Of a stretch of DNA of 64,000 nucleotides, positions 50,014 through 58,534 are shown piece by piece. The translations under genes were made by a program, and so were the position numbers. Origin of the DNA: Pseudomonas sp. SG20056. GTDB taxonomy: Bacteria > Pseudomonadota > Gammaproteobacteria > Pseudomonadales > Pseudomonadaceae. The number at the start of each line of letters is the position of its first letter. Position 1 is the first letter of the stretch. The notes beneath the pieces were generated by a model. It was not told the origin of the DNA, did not search any database, and saw nothing but the letters and a program-made list of their open reading frames with translations. Location: positions 1,984,001-2,048,000 of the forward strand of contig NZ_CP134499.1 in assembly GCF_031764535.1 (NCBI RefSeq). The letters run 5' to 3'.

Positions 50014-51225
50014 TTACACCCGCGCGGCGGTCACTGCGGCGCTGCCCCAGGTGGTGCGCCAGCGCAGCTTGACCCCGTAGAGGCCGAACCAGGCGAGTAC
50101 ACCGAGGCTGGCGAACAGCCACAGGCCGAGCTGGTAATCACCGGTTTGCTGCTTGATGGTGCCCAGGCCTGCAGCGAGGAGGAAGCCGCCGATGCCGCCG
50201 GCCATGCCGATCAGTCCGGTCATCACGCCGATTTCCTTGCGAAAGCGCTGCGGCACCAGTTGGAAAACTGCACCGTTACCTGCGCCAAGGCCGAGCATGG
50301 CGGTGACGAACAGGGCCAGTGCGGCGGTCGAACTTTCCAGATTGAAACCCACAGCGGCAATGCTCAAGGACGCCAGGGTGTACATCATCAGCAGCGAACG
50401 GATACCGCCGATACGGTCGGCCAATGCGCCGCCGAGTGGGCGTAACAGGCTGCCGGCACAAACGCAGGCGGCGGTGTAGTAGCCGGCGGTCACCGGATTG
50501 AGGCCGTACTGGTCGTTGAAGTAACCGGGCAGGGCGCTGGCAAGGCCGATAAAGCCGCCGAATGTCACGCTGTAGAAAAACATAAACCACCAGCTGTCGC
50601 GGTCACCCAGGGCTTTCAGGTAGTCAGCCAGGGCTTTGGGCTTGGGCCGCTCAGGGGCGTTCTTGGCCAGCAGGGCAAAAATCAATAGGGTTGCCAGCAG
50701 CGGGACCAGTGCCCAGCCGAAGACGTTCTGCCAGCCGAACAGTGCCGCCAAACCCGGGGCAAACAGTGCAGCCAGCACGGTGCCGGAGTTGCCCGCACCG
50801 GCAATGCCCATGGCCTTGCCCTGGTGCTGCGGCGGATACCATTGCGAGGCCAGCGGCAGGGCTACGGCAAAAGCCGCGCCGGCAAAACCGAGGAACAGAC
50901 CTAATAACAAGGCATGTTCATAGCTGCTGATGCCGATCTGCCAGGCGCAGAACAGCGCCACGATGACAATCACCTGGCCAATCAGGCCGGCGGTTTTGGG
51001 TGATAGGCGGTCGGCCAGAAAACCCATCAACAAGCGCAGCACGGCGCCGGCGAGAATCGGCGTGGCAACCATCAGGCCGCGCTGTTGCGCGGTCAGGTCG
51101 AGATCGGTGGCGATCTGCACAGCCAGCGGGCCGAGCACGTACCAGACCATAAAGCTCAGGTCGAAATACAGAAACGCAGCGAACAAGGTTGGGGTGTGGC
51201 CGGATTTCCAGAAACTTGTATTCAT
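50014..51225 (-). CDS. nasA: Nitrate/nitrite transporter, NarK/NasA family (MFS)
   Basis: 403 residues with about twelve TM helices. The nitrate signature region GLFLGFAGAAFAVALPLASQ and NSGTVLAALFAPGLA in the fifth segment, and GMAGGIGGFLLAAGLG in the second half, mark the NNP family. It imports nitrate for assimilation. I start at the ATG at 51225 because GAGG is 6 nt upstream; an ATG four codons earlier (51237) overlaps that site. A 290-nt structured leader and a sigma-54 promoter precede it. Confidence 0.93.
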   Translation of the reverse strand: MNTSFWKSGHTPTLFAAFLYFDLSFMVWYVLGPLAVQIATDLDLTAQQRGLMVATPILAGAVLRLLMGFLADRLSPKTAGLIGQVIVIVALFCAWQIGISSYEHALLLGLFLGFAGAAFAVALPLASQWYPPQHQGKAMGIAGAGNSGTVLAALFAPGLAALFGWQNVFGWALVPLLATLLIFALLAKNAPERPKPKALADYLKALGDRDSWWFMFFYSVTFGGFIGLASALPGYFNDQYGLNPVTAGYYTAACVCAGSLLRPLGGALADRIGGIRSLLMMYTLASLSIAAVGFNLESSTAALALFVTAMLGLGAGNGAVFQLVPQRFRKEIGVMTGLIGMAGGIGGFLLAAGLGTIKQQTGDYQLGLWLFASLGVLAWFGLYGVKLRWRTTWGSAAVTAARV

Positions 51226-51515
51226 CGAAAACCTCATTCAGCAAAAAAGGGTCCCGGTGGGGTGCGGTACGCCATGCTCGTGGACACGGCGGCCGCAACC
51301 CATCGGGGAGGTGGTGTACTTGTGGTACGCCACCCTGAGGCCGAAGCCACAGCTGGGTTGAGAGCGTTACTAGCGCGAGTCCTGGATCGCAGGGCAGGTG
51401 CCAGCCCCAAACGCTGGGGCATAAAACGCAAAACGCCGCATGAGCCGAACGCCTTGGGGCGTGGTTTATGCGACGTCTTTGTCGTTTGTTGAGCAGCCGC
51501 CATTGGCTACCTGTA
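51226..51515 (-). promoter_or_regulatory. nasA leader with ANTAR-type hairpin pair and terminator
   Basis: Hairpin 1: AGCC-AATGGC-GGCT (51508-51495). Hairpin 2: CGAC-AAAGAC-GTCG (51484-51471). Both hexaloops have A1 and G4, with a 10-nt linker. A terminator GTCGCAT (51474-51468) with ATGCGGC (51441-51435), an inner ACGCC/GGCGT stem and a GTTTTGCGTTTT tail shares the 3' arm of hairpin 2. Further hairpins follow (GCCCC/GGGGC at 51404-51420; GGTGG/CCACC near 51310-51335) and a T6 tract lies at 51247-51242, so a second end point is possible. Confidence 0.7.
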
Positions 51516-51525
51516 ACAGGGCTGT

Positions 51526-51542
51526 AGCAAGAGCTGCGCCAA
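51526..51542 (-). promoter_or_regulatory. Sigma-54 promoter of nasA
   Basis: Minus strand TTGGCGC-AGCTC-TTGCT with GG-N10-GC spacing; start predicted near 51515, seven bases before hairpin 1. TTGCCC-N8-GGGCGCA-like dyad at 51624-51643 is centred about 118 bp upstream, the same distance as the candidate NtrC dyad of the NalA-like promoter. Confidence 0.8.
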
Positions 51543-51713
51543 CCGGGCAATTCATGGATTCACGGGGCTTTTAGCTGTTGGATATCTGCGGCTGTGCTGT
51601 AAAAGGAGGCGCTGGCGGACGGCTTGCCCTTGAATGGGGCGCAGAGTCTGTTCCCAGCTCTGGCAAACCAGGTTTGATAAGGTCAGGCCGCGATGGGCCT
51701 TGGTTAGAGTGCG

Positions 51714-51872
51714 TCAGCTGGTAAGCGTTAGCGCACTGCAGCGTGACTCACTGGGGGTGATGTCGGCGGCTGCATATGCAGCCTGGGTCGGTAAGGGAAG
51801 GGTCAGGAGGGCCAGAGCGAGTAGGTTGCTCAAGAGCCCGGCGTGGCGGACATGGCTGCGCGTGGTCGGCAT
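51714..51872 (-). CDS. Small exported protein or truncated gene remnant
   Basis: A 52-codon frame from ATG 51872 to TGA 51714. AGGGGA lies 6 nt upstream. Residues 1-34 make a good signal peptide (basic start RSHVRHAG, hydrophobic LLSNLLALALLTLPLP, A-Y-A end), followed by only 18 residues (ADITPSESRCSALTLTS). Either a genuine short secreted peptide with one cysteine or the 5' end of a gene broken by mutation. No family recognised. The rest of the 490-bp gap between nasA's promoter and the thioesterase gene shows nothing clear. Confidence 0.45.
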   Translation of the reverse strand: MPTTRSHVRHAGLLSNLLALALLTLPLPTQAAYAAADITPSESRCSALTLTS

Positions 51873-52037
51873 AGCAATTCCCCTGCTTTTGTTGTTATGC
51901 CTAAGGCGTAGCAGAGGATGTGCCAGTTGTCACGGCGGTAGTCGAATAGTCGCGCAATTAAGCTTCGATCTGCTCGTATTGTCGCGATCAAGCGTGATCA
52001 GGCGAGCAATCAACCGCTTTATGCGGGTAACCCCGGA

Positions 52038-52484
52038 CTATTTGCCCAGCCAGTTGACCTTGCTGAATTTGCTGCTGAAAGTCACCGGCATCTGCACCAC
52101 TTTGCCCAGTTTGTAGTTGAAGAAGACAAACCCGGACTTGGCCATGGCCACCAGCGTGTTGTCGGCGGGGCGGGTGATGCGGAAGGTAATGTCGCCGCCA
52201 TAGGTGTTGAAGTCCATCACGCCGACTTCAAACAGCAACTGATCGCGGGCGTGAGCCTCGGCGCGGTAGGTGGTAGCGAGGTCCGTGACGATGATGCCTG
52301 TGCCGTCTTCCTGGGTTTCCTCGATGCCGAACTCGAACAGAAAGCGTGCACGCGCCTCGGAAATCATCGAGATCATCGAATCGTTGCCCAGGTGGTTGGC
52401 AGCGTTGATATCCGTCACCCGCACCGTTAGGTGGGTGCTGTAGCAGAACTGGTCTTCGGGGAACTCAAGGGTCAGGCGGGCCAT
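52038..52484 (-). CDS. Hotdog-fold acyl-CoA thioesterase (4HBT family)
   Basis: 148 residues. A hotdog domain with DINAANHLGNDSMISMISEA carrying the Asp/Asn-rich active-site helix start, typical of YbgC/FcbC-like 4HBT enzymes, and the later strands LATTYRAEAHARDQLLFEV and TRPADNTLVAMAKSGFVFF. ATG at 52484; a TTG two codons earlier is open too. Substrate unknown. No clear link with nitrate genes on either side. Confidence 0.85.
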   Translation of the reverse strand: MARLTLEFPEDQFCYSTHLTVRVTDINAANHLGNDSMISMISEARARFLFEFGIEETQEDGTGIIVTDLATTYRAEAHARDQLLFEVGVMDFNTYGGDITFRITRPADNTLVAMAKSGFVFFNYKLGKVVQMPVTFSSKFSKVNWLGK

Positions 52485-52523
52485 GGGCAAAATCGCAGTC
52501 GAGAAAGACCGCCAGTTTACCCA

Positions 52524-52548
52524 CTAGGGGTGGGCGCCATCCATGGCT
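52524..52548. repeat. Dispersed repeat with GCCATCCATGGC core (copy 3, inverted)
   Basis: The 12-base core at 52536-52547 is the reverse complement of that downstream of oprF, again next to a GGGGTGGGC stretch, in the gap between the thioesterase and sulfatase-like genes. Confidence 0.55.
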
Positions 52549-52565
52549 GTATACGTCCGAGCCAG

Positions 52566-54410
52566 TTAATGCGCGAGAAAGCGGCGAATGCCCTGCAGTT
52601 CGCTGCGTATCACCGGCATGGCCAGTGGCAACAATCGCGAAGCATCGGCAATTGGGCGATCATCGGCGTGGCTGGTTTGCATGGCGGTGAAGCTGCCGCT
52701 TGAAAATGGCAGTACCACCTTGTGCTGGCCGTCCATAAAGGCCAAACGATCCCAGTCGCCGGCAATCAGCATGCGTGTGGCGCTGGGTTTGAACAGGCTT
52801 TGGCCGATGCTGTAGTCGCGCGGGGGGTTATTCACCCCAAGCAACGGCAGCACGGTTGGCAGCAGGTCGACATGGCTGGTAGGCAGCGCTTCGCGATGCG
52901 CCGCCTGGCCCGGCACCCAGAGCACTAGCGGAACCTTGATCTGCTCATCGACAAAGGTCGAGTTATGGCCCCAGCGGCCTTTTTCCATAAATTCTTCGCC
53001 GTGGTCGCCGGTGATCACGATCAGCGTGTTGTCGAGCAGTCCTTTGGCCTGCAGATGCTCGGTGATGCGTGCTATCTGGCTATCAAGATGGTGCACCGAG
53101 TTGAGATAGCGCTTGTAGATCCCCTGGATGTCCCGCTCCAGATCCATGCTGGCGTAGCTGAAGTCCGGTAGGTAATCCGGCTCAATGACCGACTCAGGAG
53201 GAAATTCGTAGTTGGCGTGGGGCGACTCGAAAAACATAAAGGTCATAAAGGGCTTGGCCTGCGCGCGCTGGTCAATGAACTGCAGCAGGTCATCGACATT
53301 CTTGCGGTCACGCTGCCAGCTGTGGCCTTGGTCAAAGGCCTGCATCTGTTCTGCGGGGACTTTGACGAAGAGGGTTTTGTCGAACTCCGGGTAGCTGAAT
53401 TTGGCACTGGTGAAGAGCTTCATCTGGTACTGCTGCTGTTGCAGTACATCAATCAGCGGGCTGCCCACCCGCGCATCCAGCACCGGGAACCAGAGGTTGG
53501 CCGGCAGCCCGTAGAACTGGCTGAACATGCCGATGCGCGTGCCGTTACCGCCGGAAAAGTGATTGTCGAAACGCTGCGCGCGCTCGGCGAATGCATAGGT
53601 TTGCGGCATTACCCGCGGATTGAGGCTGTCTGCCCGCCAGGACTCGGCCACCAGCCAAACCACGTTCAATGGCTTGGCCGGCGGTTCAATGCGCAAGGGG
53701 GCTTGCGGGTAGGCCAGCTGGCCCTTCAGCGCGACATTTTCCACTTCCATGCGCTGCGGGCGCTCCAGGCCCAGGCGTTTCTCGAGGAAGCCGCGCATGG
53801 TCAGAGGTTGATAAAACGGCATGCGCTGAGCGGTTTCCAGCAGAGGGCTGTAGCCATAGAAATGGCTGAGCGCATAGCTGGTTCGCTCACCCACGGCCAG
53901 CAGGATAAACAGCGGCAGCACCCAGAGCAGACGTGGCACCGGTACGCCGCGAGCCTTGCGCACCAAGCCAGCAGCCAGCAGGTAGAGCACACCTTGGCCG
54001 GCCACTGTGGTGAGGGCAATCAAGGCAAAACCGCGCTCGCTGGATTCCGATGAGCCCAAGGCCGCGATTCCGCCGGGGGTGGTCAGAATGTTCCAGACAA
54101 AACCGTTGAGATGAAAACCATAGAGTTTCCACAACAGCATGTCTGCGTAGATCAGCAGTTGCAGCGCACTGGCCAAGGTAATCAGCAGGACAATTCGCGC
54201 CGCCCCCAACCAGCGTCCGCACAGCCGGCATAGCAGCCAGAACGGGCTGATAAACAGCAAGGCATAGCTGCTGATCAACAGCCCCTGATATACCCCCATG
54301 CCCAATGACTCGGCTGGTTCGAACAGTTGGCTAAGGTGGACGGCTACAGCCAGCCAGGTAAACAGCCAATACAACGCGTCAACGCGGCGAGCGGGCGCAA
54401 AGGGGGGCAT
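52566..54410 (-). CDS. YejM/PbgA-like sulfatase-fold membrane protein
   Basis: 614 residues. Five N-terminal TM helices (about 10-190, with ISSYALLFISPFWLLC, IVLLITLASALQLLIYA, LWVLPLFILLAVG), then a periplasmic alkaline-phosphatase-fold domain: VVWLVAESWRADSLNP, HFSGGNGTRIGMFSQFYG with the position of the nucleophilic Thr, and ITGDHGEEFMEKGRWGHNS with metal ligands. This is the arrangement of YejM/LapC, a regulator of LPS synthesis in enterobacteria, and of phosphoethanolamine or glycerol-phosphate transferases. Metal-site residues look intact, so a transferase role is possible. Confidence 0.85.
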   Translation of the reverse strand: MPPFAPARRVDALYWLFTWLAVAVHLSQLFEPAESLGMGVYQGLLISSYALLFISPFWLLCRLCGRWLGAARIVLLITLASALQLLIYADMLLWKLYGFHLNGFVWNILTTPGGIAALGSSESSERGFALIALTTVAGQGVLYLLAAGLVRKARGVPVPRLLWVLPLFILLAVGERTSYALSHFYGYSPLLETAQRMPFYQPLTMRGFLEKRLGLERPQRMEVENVALKGQLAYPQAPLRIEPPAKPLNVVWLVAESWRADSLNPRVMPQTYAFAERAQRFDNHFSGGNGTRIGMFSQFYGLPANLWFPVLDARVGSPLIDVLQQQQYQMKLFTSAKFSYPEFDKTLFVKVPAEQMQAFDQGHSWQRDRKNVDDLLQFIDQRAQAKPFMTFMFFESPHANYEFPPESVIEPDYLPDFSYASMDLERDIQGIYKRYLNSVHHLDSQIARITEHLQAKGLLDNTLIVITGDHGEEFMEKGRWGHNSTFVDEQIKVPLVLWVPGQAAHREALPTSHVDLLPTVLPLLGVNNPPRDYSIGQSLFKPSATRMLIAGDWDRLAFMDGQHKVVLPFSSGSFTAMQTSHADDRPIADASRLLPLAMPVIRSELQGIRRFLAH

Positions 54411-54476
54411 AGACAGTTCCTTATTAGGGGGATGGCACGAAGCTTTGCAGCGTAAGGCAGCTTGCTTAAGCGGGGC

Positions 54477-54963
54477 TTAACGTAGACGAGGGATTAACGA
54501 TGCCTGCTGTCGAGCCCCATAGAAGGTCACTTTGCTGCCTTCGCTGGAGGGGCCGTGGTGATCCTGGATGTAGGCGCCGGCCTTGAAATACAGCTGCTGG
54601 TTGCCCCAGTGCGTACTCAATGCCTTATGCAGGGCGCCATTGTCGCCAGCGGCATGCTGACACTAACTGCCAGCATGCCGCTGGGGCTGAGGCGCAGATC
54701 ATAGCCGAAGCGCTCGCCCAGCCTGATGTTTTCCGCCAGCGGATATTTTCCACCTCTTCGTCGCCAGGGCGTTTGCGCAGCAGCAGTTTGAGACGGGCGT
54801 CGGTGGTGCGCGAGCCATTGACTGCTACCCAGAACGTCACGCTGTCATCGGCGTTGCGGCGGAAATACTGGCTGCTGTAACCATTGTTTAGGCGGGCCGT
54901 GCTGATGGTGCTCGGCGCTGGGGCGCTGGGTACGGAGAGATTCCAGGTAGTGAGGTCGAACAC
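54477..54963 (-). pseudogene. Decayed PL7 alginate lyase gene
   Basis: The start is intact: MFDLTTWNLSVPSAPAPSTI through QYFRRNADDSVTFWVAVNGS, as in family 7 polysaccharide lyases. The frame then loses the core (no RSELRE or QIH block) and continues in other frames: GERFGYDLRLSPSGMLAVSV in one and HWGNQQLYFKAGAYIQDHHG plus PSSEGSKVTFYG in another, which is the normal family C-terminus. So at least one internal deletion and two frameshifts separate about 160 remaining codons from a normal length of about 220. A PL7 lyase gene stands near nasA in P. aeruginosa as well. Confidence 0.85.
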
Positions 54964-55106
54964 AGGTGATCCTTAGAAAAGAGGGGCTGGCTCCTGTTCG
55001 TTGAATATCGTTGGGTAAAGTTCAATCAGTCTGATCGGTGGGCCAGCGGTTTTACCCGTCGCGCTCGGTGCCCAGGGGCGGCAAATACGACGGGTAAAGC
55101 CCTGCC

Positions 55107-55898
55107 TCAGGCTGCCGGGCGTTGCTGGCGCTGGTAGAGAAACTCCAGCACGGCGGTGCGGTAGGCGTGGTAGTGCGGGTCATTGGCCAGAGCCAGGCGA
55201 TCGCGCGGGCGCGCCAGCTCGACCTTGACGATATCGCCCACGGTCGCCGCCGGGCCGTTGGTCATCATTACGATGCGATCGGACAGCAGCACCGCTTCAT
55301 CGACATCGTGGGTCACCATCACCACCGTGCTGTGGGTTTCGCCAACGATGCGCAGCAGCTCGTCCTGCAGGTGCGCGCGGGTCAGGGCATCCAGCGCGCC
55401 GAAGGGTTCGTCCATCAACAGCACCTTGGGTTGCATGGCCAGGGCGCGGGCGATACCGACGCGCTGCTTCATGCCGCCGGAGATTTCATTGGGATGCTTG
55501 TAGGTGGCGTGGCTCAGGCCAACCATAGCCAGCGCCGCTTCGGTGCGCTCCTTGAGCTGGGCCTTGCTTTCCTTGCCAGTGAAGACCTTTTCCACCGCCA
55601 GGTAGACGTTGCCGTAGCAGGTCATCCAGGGCAGCAGGCTGTGGTTCTGGAACACCACGCCGCGCTCCGGCCCGGGGCCGTCGATCTCGCGGCCGTTGCA
55701 GATCAGGCCGCCTTCACTGGCCTCGAGCAGGCCAGCGATCAGGTTGAGCACGGTGGATTTACCGCAACCCGAGTGGCCGATCAGGGTGACGAACTCGCCC
55801 TTGGCGATGCTCAGGTTGACGTCGGTTAGGGCCTGGAAGCGGCCTTTCTTGGTGTCGAAATGCTTGCCGACCTGGGTCAGCTCCACGAATTTATCCAT
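55107..55898 (-). CDS. Nitrate ABC transporter ATP-binding protein
   Basis: 263 residues of the NrtD/TauB/SsuB group. Walker [20 protein letters not shown]-loop [17 protein letters not shown], signature [16 protein letters not shown], Walker [20 protein letters not shown], switch [18 protein letters not shown]. It powers the permease encoded 40 bp upstream. Third gene of the sigma-54-dependent transporter operon. Confidence 0.93.
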   Translation of the reverse strand: MDKFVELTQVGKHFDTKKGRFQALTDVNLSIAKGEFVTLIGHSGCGKSTVLNLIAGLLEASEGGLICNGREIDGPGPERGVVFQNHSLLPWMTCYGNVYLAVEKVFTGKESKAQLKERTEAALAMVGLSHATYKHPNEISGGMKQRVGIARALAMQPKVLLMDEPFGALDALTRAHLQDELLRIVGETHSTVVMVTHDVDEAVLLSDRIVMMTNGPAATVGDIVKVELARPRDRLALANDPHYHAYRTAVLEFLYQRQQRPAA

Positions 55899-55937
55899 GT
55901 TGCGGCTCCTTAAACTGGCGTAATCAGCTGGTCTGCT

Positions 55938-56789
55938 TTAACTGGCGTAGTCGAAACGTTTGGCCAGCAGCAGCAACAGCTGCTCCAGGGCCAGGCCGAC
56001 CAGGCCGACGATGATGATGGCGATCAGGATGTGTTCGACGTTGAGGTTGTTCCACTCATCCCACACCCAGAAGCCCAGGCCGGTACCGCCGGTAAGCATC
56101 TCGGCGGCGACGATCACCAGCCAGGCCACGCCAATGGCCAGGCGGATGCCGGTCATCAGATGCGGCAGTACGGCGGGGAAGAGGATGCGGGTGAGCACCT
56201 TGAACTCCGACAGCTTGAGCACCCGCGCCACGTTCAGGTAATCCTGCGGCACGCTGGCCACGCCAGCAGCGGTGTTGAGGATGATCGGCCAGATCGAGCT
56301 GATAAAAATCACCCAGATCGACGCCGGGCCAGCCGCTTCGAACACCAGCAGGCCGATAGGCAGCCAGGCCAGCGGCGAAACCGGGCGCAGCAGGCTGATG
56401 ATCGGCGAGAGCATGCCGGCGAGAAAGGCAAAGCGGCCGATGGCAAAACCTAGCGGAATGCCCACCAGCGCCGCCAAAACAAAGCCGATACCGACGCGGC
56501 CCAGCGAATGCAGGATGTTCCAGCCGATGCCCATGTCATTCGGGCCGTTGTCATAGAACGGGTTGGCAAACAGCTCCAGCGCCGCCGCCCAGGTACTTAC
56601 CGGGCCAGGCAGGCCCTCGCTCTTGGTCGCAATCAGCGCCCACACGCCGATAAACAGCAGGATGCCGAGCAATGGCGGCACAACCGCCTTGAGCAGACTG
56701 GTCAGTGCCGCCACGCCTGGCAGAACCTGGCGTGGCGCTTTGCTGATCGGCGCAGCTAACGGCAATGGGGTTTTCAGTGGTGCGTTCAT
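55938..56789 (-). CDS. Nitrate ABC transporter permease
   Basis: 283 residues with six TM helices (LLGILLFIGVWALIAT, GIGFVLAALVGIPLGFAIG, ASIWVIFISSIWPIILN, GVAWLVIVAAEMLTGG, HILIAIIIVGLVGLALEQLL). The EAA-loop, RVLKLSEFKVLTRILFPAVLP, contacts the ATPase. I start at the ATG at 56789 with GGAGG 6 nt upstream; a GTG one codon before is open. NrtB family. Confidence 0.93.
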   Translation of the reverse strand: MNAPLKTPLPLAAPISKAPRQVLPGVAALTSLLKAVVPPLLGILLFIGVWALIATKSEGLPGPVSTWAAALELFANPFYDNGPNDMGIGWNILHSLGRVGIGFVLAALVGIPLGFAIGRFAFLAGMLSPIISLLRPVSPLAWLPIGLLVFEAAGPASIWVIFISSIWPIILNTAAGVASVPQDYLNVARVLKLSEFKVLTRILFPAVLPHLMTGIRLAIGVAWLVIVAAEMLTGGTGLGFWVWDEWNNLNVEHILIAIIIVGLVGLALEQLLLLLAKRFDYAS

Positions 56790-56803
56790 CACGAACCTCC
56801 CAA

Positions 56804-58087
56804 TCAGGCTTTAATCGCAAAGGAGTTGGCGTAGGCAGCCGGGTCGGAGCCATTCCAGACGTTGCCGTCGATCAGCGTGCTGCTGCGCAGTGAGCTGGCC
56901 GGCACTGGGATGTTCAGCGCACTGGCGGCTTCCTTGTACAGCGCAACCTGGTTGACCCCGGCGGCGACGGCGGCGTAGTTCGGGTCTTCCTTGATCAGGC
57001 CCCAGCGCTTGAACTGGGTCATAAACCACATGCCGTCGGAGTGATACGGGAAGTTCACTGTGCCGTTTTTGCAGAAGGCCATGGCGTGGTCGTCCTTCCA
57101 GCTGTTGCCCAGGCCGTCCTCGTAGTGGCTGAGGAAGCGCGGCTCGATCACTTTGACCGGTGCATTAACGTAAGCCTTGCCGGAAATCAGCTTGGCCGTG
57201 CTCTTGCGGTTTTCCTCGCTGGCCTCGATAAACTGGCTGGCTTCCAGCACGGCCATGATCAGCGCGCGGGCTGCGTTTGGGTACTGCTCGATAAAGGTGC
57301 GGGTGGTGCCGAGGACCTTTTCCGGGTGATCCGGCCAGATCTGCTGGCTGGTCACGGCGGTGAAACCGATCTTGTCGGCAATCGCTCGCGCGCCCCAGGG
57401 CTCGCCGACGCAGAAACCGTCCATATTGCCGACACGCATATTGGCGACCATCTGCGGTGGTGGCACGACGATGGTTTTCACATCGCTCATCGGGTTGATG
57501 CCCAGGCTTGCCAGCCAGTAATACAGCCACATGGCGTGGGTGCCGGTGGGGAAGGTCTGGGCGAAGGTCAGCGGGTTGCCGCCTTTTTTTACATGCTCGG
57601 CCAGTTGCGCACCGTTGGTGACGCCGGCTTCCTTGAGCTGCTTGGATAGGGTGATGGCCTGGCCGTTCTGGTTCAGACCCATCAGTACGGCCATATCCTT
57701 CTGCGGCCCGGCGATACCCAGTTGTGCGCCGTACATCATGCCGTACAGCACGTGGGCGGCATCCAGTTCGCCAGTATTCAGCTTGTCACGCACTCCAGCC
57801 CAGGAGGCTTCCTTGCTCGGGGTGATGGTCAGGCCGTATTTCTCGCCAAAGCCCTGAGTCGCGGCGACGACTACTGATGCGCAATCAGTCAGTGGGATAA
57901 AGCCGACTTTCAGCGCCGCCTTTTCTGGCGCATCGGAGCCGGCGGCCCAGGCCACGCTACGCAGCGAGGCGGGTGCACTGAGGCCAAGGGCGGCGACACC
58001 GCCGACGGTGCCGGCGACGGCAATCGAGGTTTTCAGGAAATTACGGCGGCTGTGCAGGCTTGGGTTTTTCGAATCACGATCAGTCAT
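56804..58087 (-). CDS. Nitrate ABC transporter substrate-binding protein, Tat-exported
   Basis: 427 residues of the NrtA/CmpA family. The N-terminus contains a twin-arginine motif (HSRRNFLKTS) and a hydrophobic stretch AVAGTVGGVAALGLSAPASL, so it leaves the cell folded. Ligand-binding elements shared with NasS further on: PTGTHAMWLYYWLASLGINP, GFCVGEPWGARAIADK, WPDHPEKVLGTTR. I start at the ATG at 58087 with AGGGA upstream; the frame reads 20 codons further but through the leader. First gene of the transporter operon. Confidence 0.93.
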   Translation of the reverse strand: MTDRDSKNPSLHSRRNFLKTSIAVAGTVGGVAALGLSAPASLRSVAWAAGSDAPEKAALKVGFIPLTDCASVVVAATQGFGEKYGLTITPSKEASWAGVRDKLNTGELDAAHVLYGMMYGAQLGIAGPQKDMAVLMGLNQNGQAITLSKQLKEAGVTNGAQLAEHVKKGGNPLTFAQTFPTGTHAMWLYYWLASLGINPMSDVKTIVVPPPQMVANMRVGNMDGFCVGEPWGARAIADKIGFTAVTSQQIWPDHPEKVLGTTRTFIEQYPNAARALIMAVLEASQFIEASEENRKSTAKLISGKAYVNAPVKVIEPRFLSHYEDGLGNSWKDDHAMAFCKNGTVNFPYHSDGMWFMTQFKRWGLIKEDPNYAAVAAGVNQVALYKEAASALNIPVPASSLRSSTLIDGNVWNGSDPAAYANSFAIKA

Positions 58088-58226
58088 AGGTCTGTCCCTT
58101 CTGGCCGATAAAACGGCTGAAACAAAAAACGGCGTACGCCAGGCCACCTCTAAGGAGGGGACCTGACGGACGCCGTTGTCCGTGATCCGCGGCTCACCGC
58201 CGTTGGTGGGCTGCGCAGGAATCTTG
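58088..58226 (-). promoter_or_regulatory. ANTAR antiterminator leader of the nitrate ABC transporter operon
   Basis: Hairpin 1: CACC-AACGGC-GGTG (58208-58195). Hairpin 2: CGGAC-AACGGC-GTCCG (58182-58167). The two six-base loops are identical with A1 and G4; linker 12 nt. The terminator has AACGGCGT (58177-58170) pairing with ACGCCGTT (58135-58128), inner CAGG/CCTG and CCTC/GAGG stems, then six T. Its 5' arm is the loop and 3' arm of hairpin 2, so the two folds exclude each other. This is the clearest of the four leaders. Confidence 0.9.
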
Positions 58227-58236
58227 TGAGGACAAC

Positions 58237-58253
58237 TGCAAGGGGCTTGCCAG
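58237..58253 (-). promoter_or_regulatory. Sigma-54 promoter of the nitrate ABC transporter operon
   Basis: Minus strand CTGGCAA-GCCCC-TTGCA with GG-N10-GC; start predicted near 58226, 18 nt before hairpin 1. Upstream, GCGCAGTATTG (58355-58365) is also found inside the NtrC-like dyad at 48198-48208, and an inverted repeat GCACGGCGG/CCGCC-a-GTGC spans 58264-58289. The rest of the gap to 58534 shows nothing else I can name. Confidence 0.85.
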
Positions 58254-58534
58254 TTTTACTGGGGCACGGCGGCTAACAACCGCCAGTGCGCGCTGAGAAT
58301 GGCTCGAACGAGCCTTAGGTTGGCAGGCTTAAACGCTATAAATCATAGGCTTAAGCGCAGTATTGAATGTTGGCTAGAGCAGAGTTTTCTTGCTGTAGCA
58401 GTGCGTCATGCCGCAGATCAGCAACGCTTCCAGCCGGCTTATTGAGCCAATGCTGTGCATGGTCAAGCCGCTGCCAAGCGCTTTTGCTTCGCCTTGGTGC
58501 TGGCTAGCTCAAGTATTGATCGCGTGCCACAGCC

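Noticed and set aside
51634..52116. 160-codon plus-strand frame between nasA and the thioesterase gene
   Set aside because: Overlaps the thioesterase 3' end, has no ribosome site and Arg/Leu/Ser-rich random composition. A short minus-strand frame in the same area has better features.
54625..54963. 112-residue intact gene
   Set aside because: Only its first 75 or so residues look like protein; the rest is frameshifted, and the true C-terminus is in other frames downstream.
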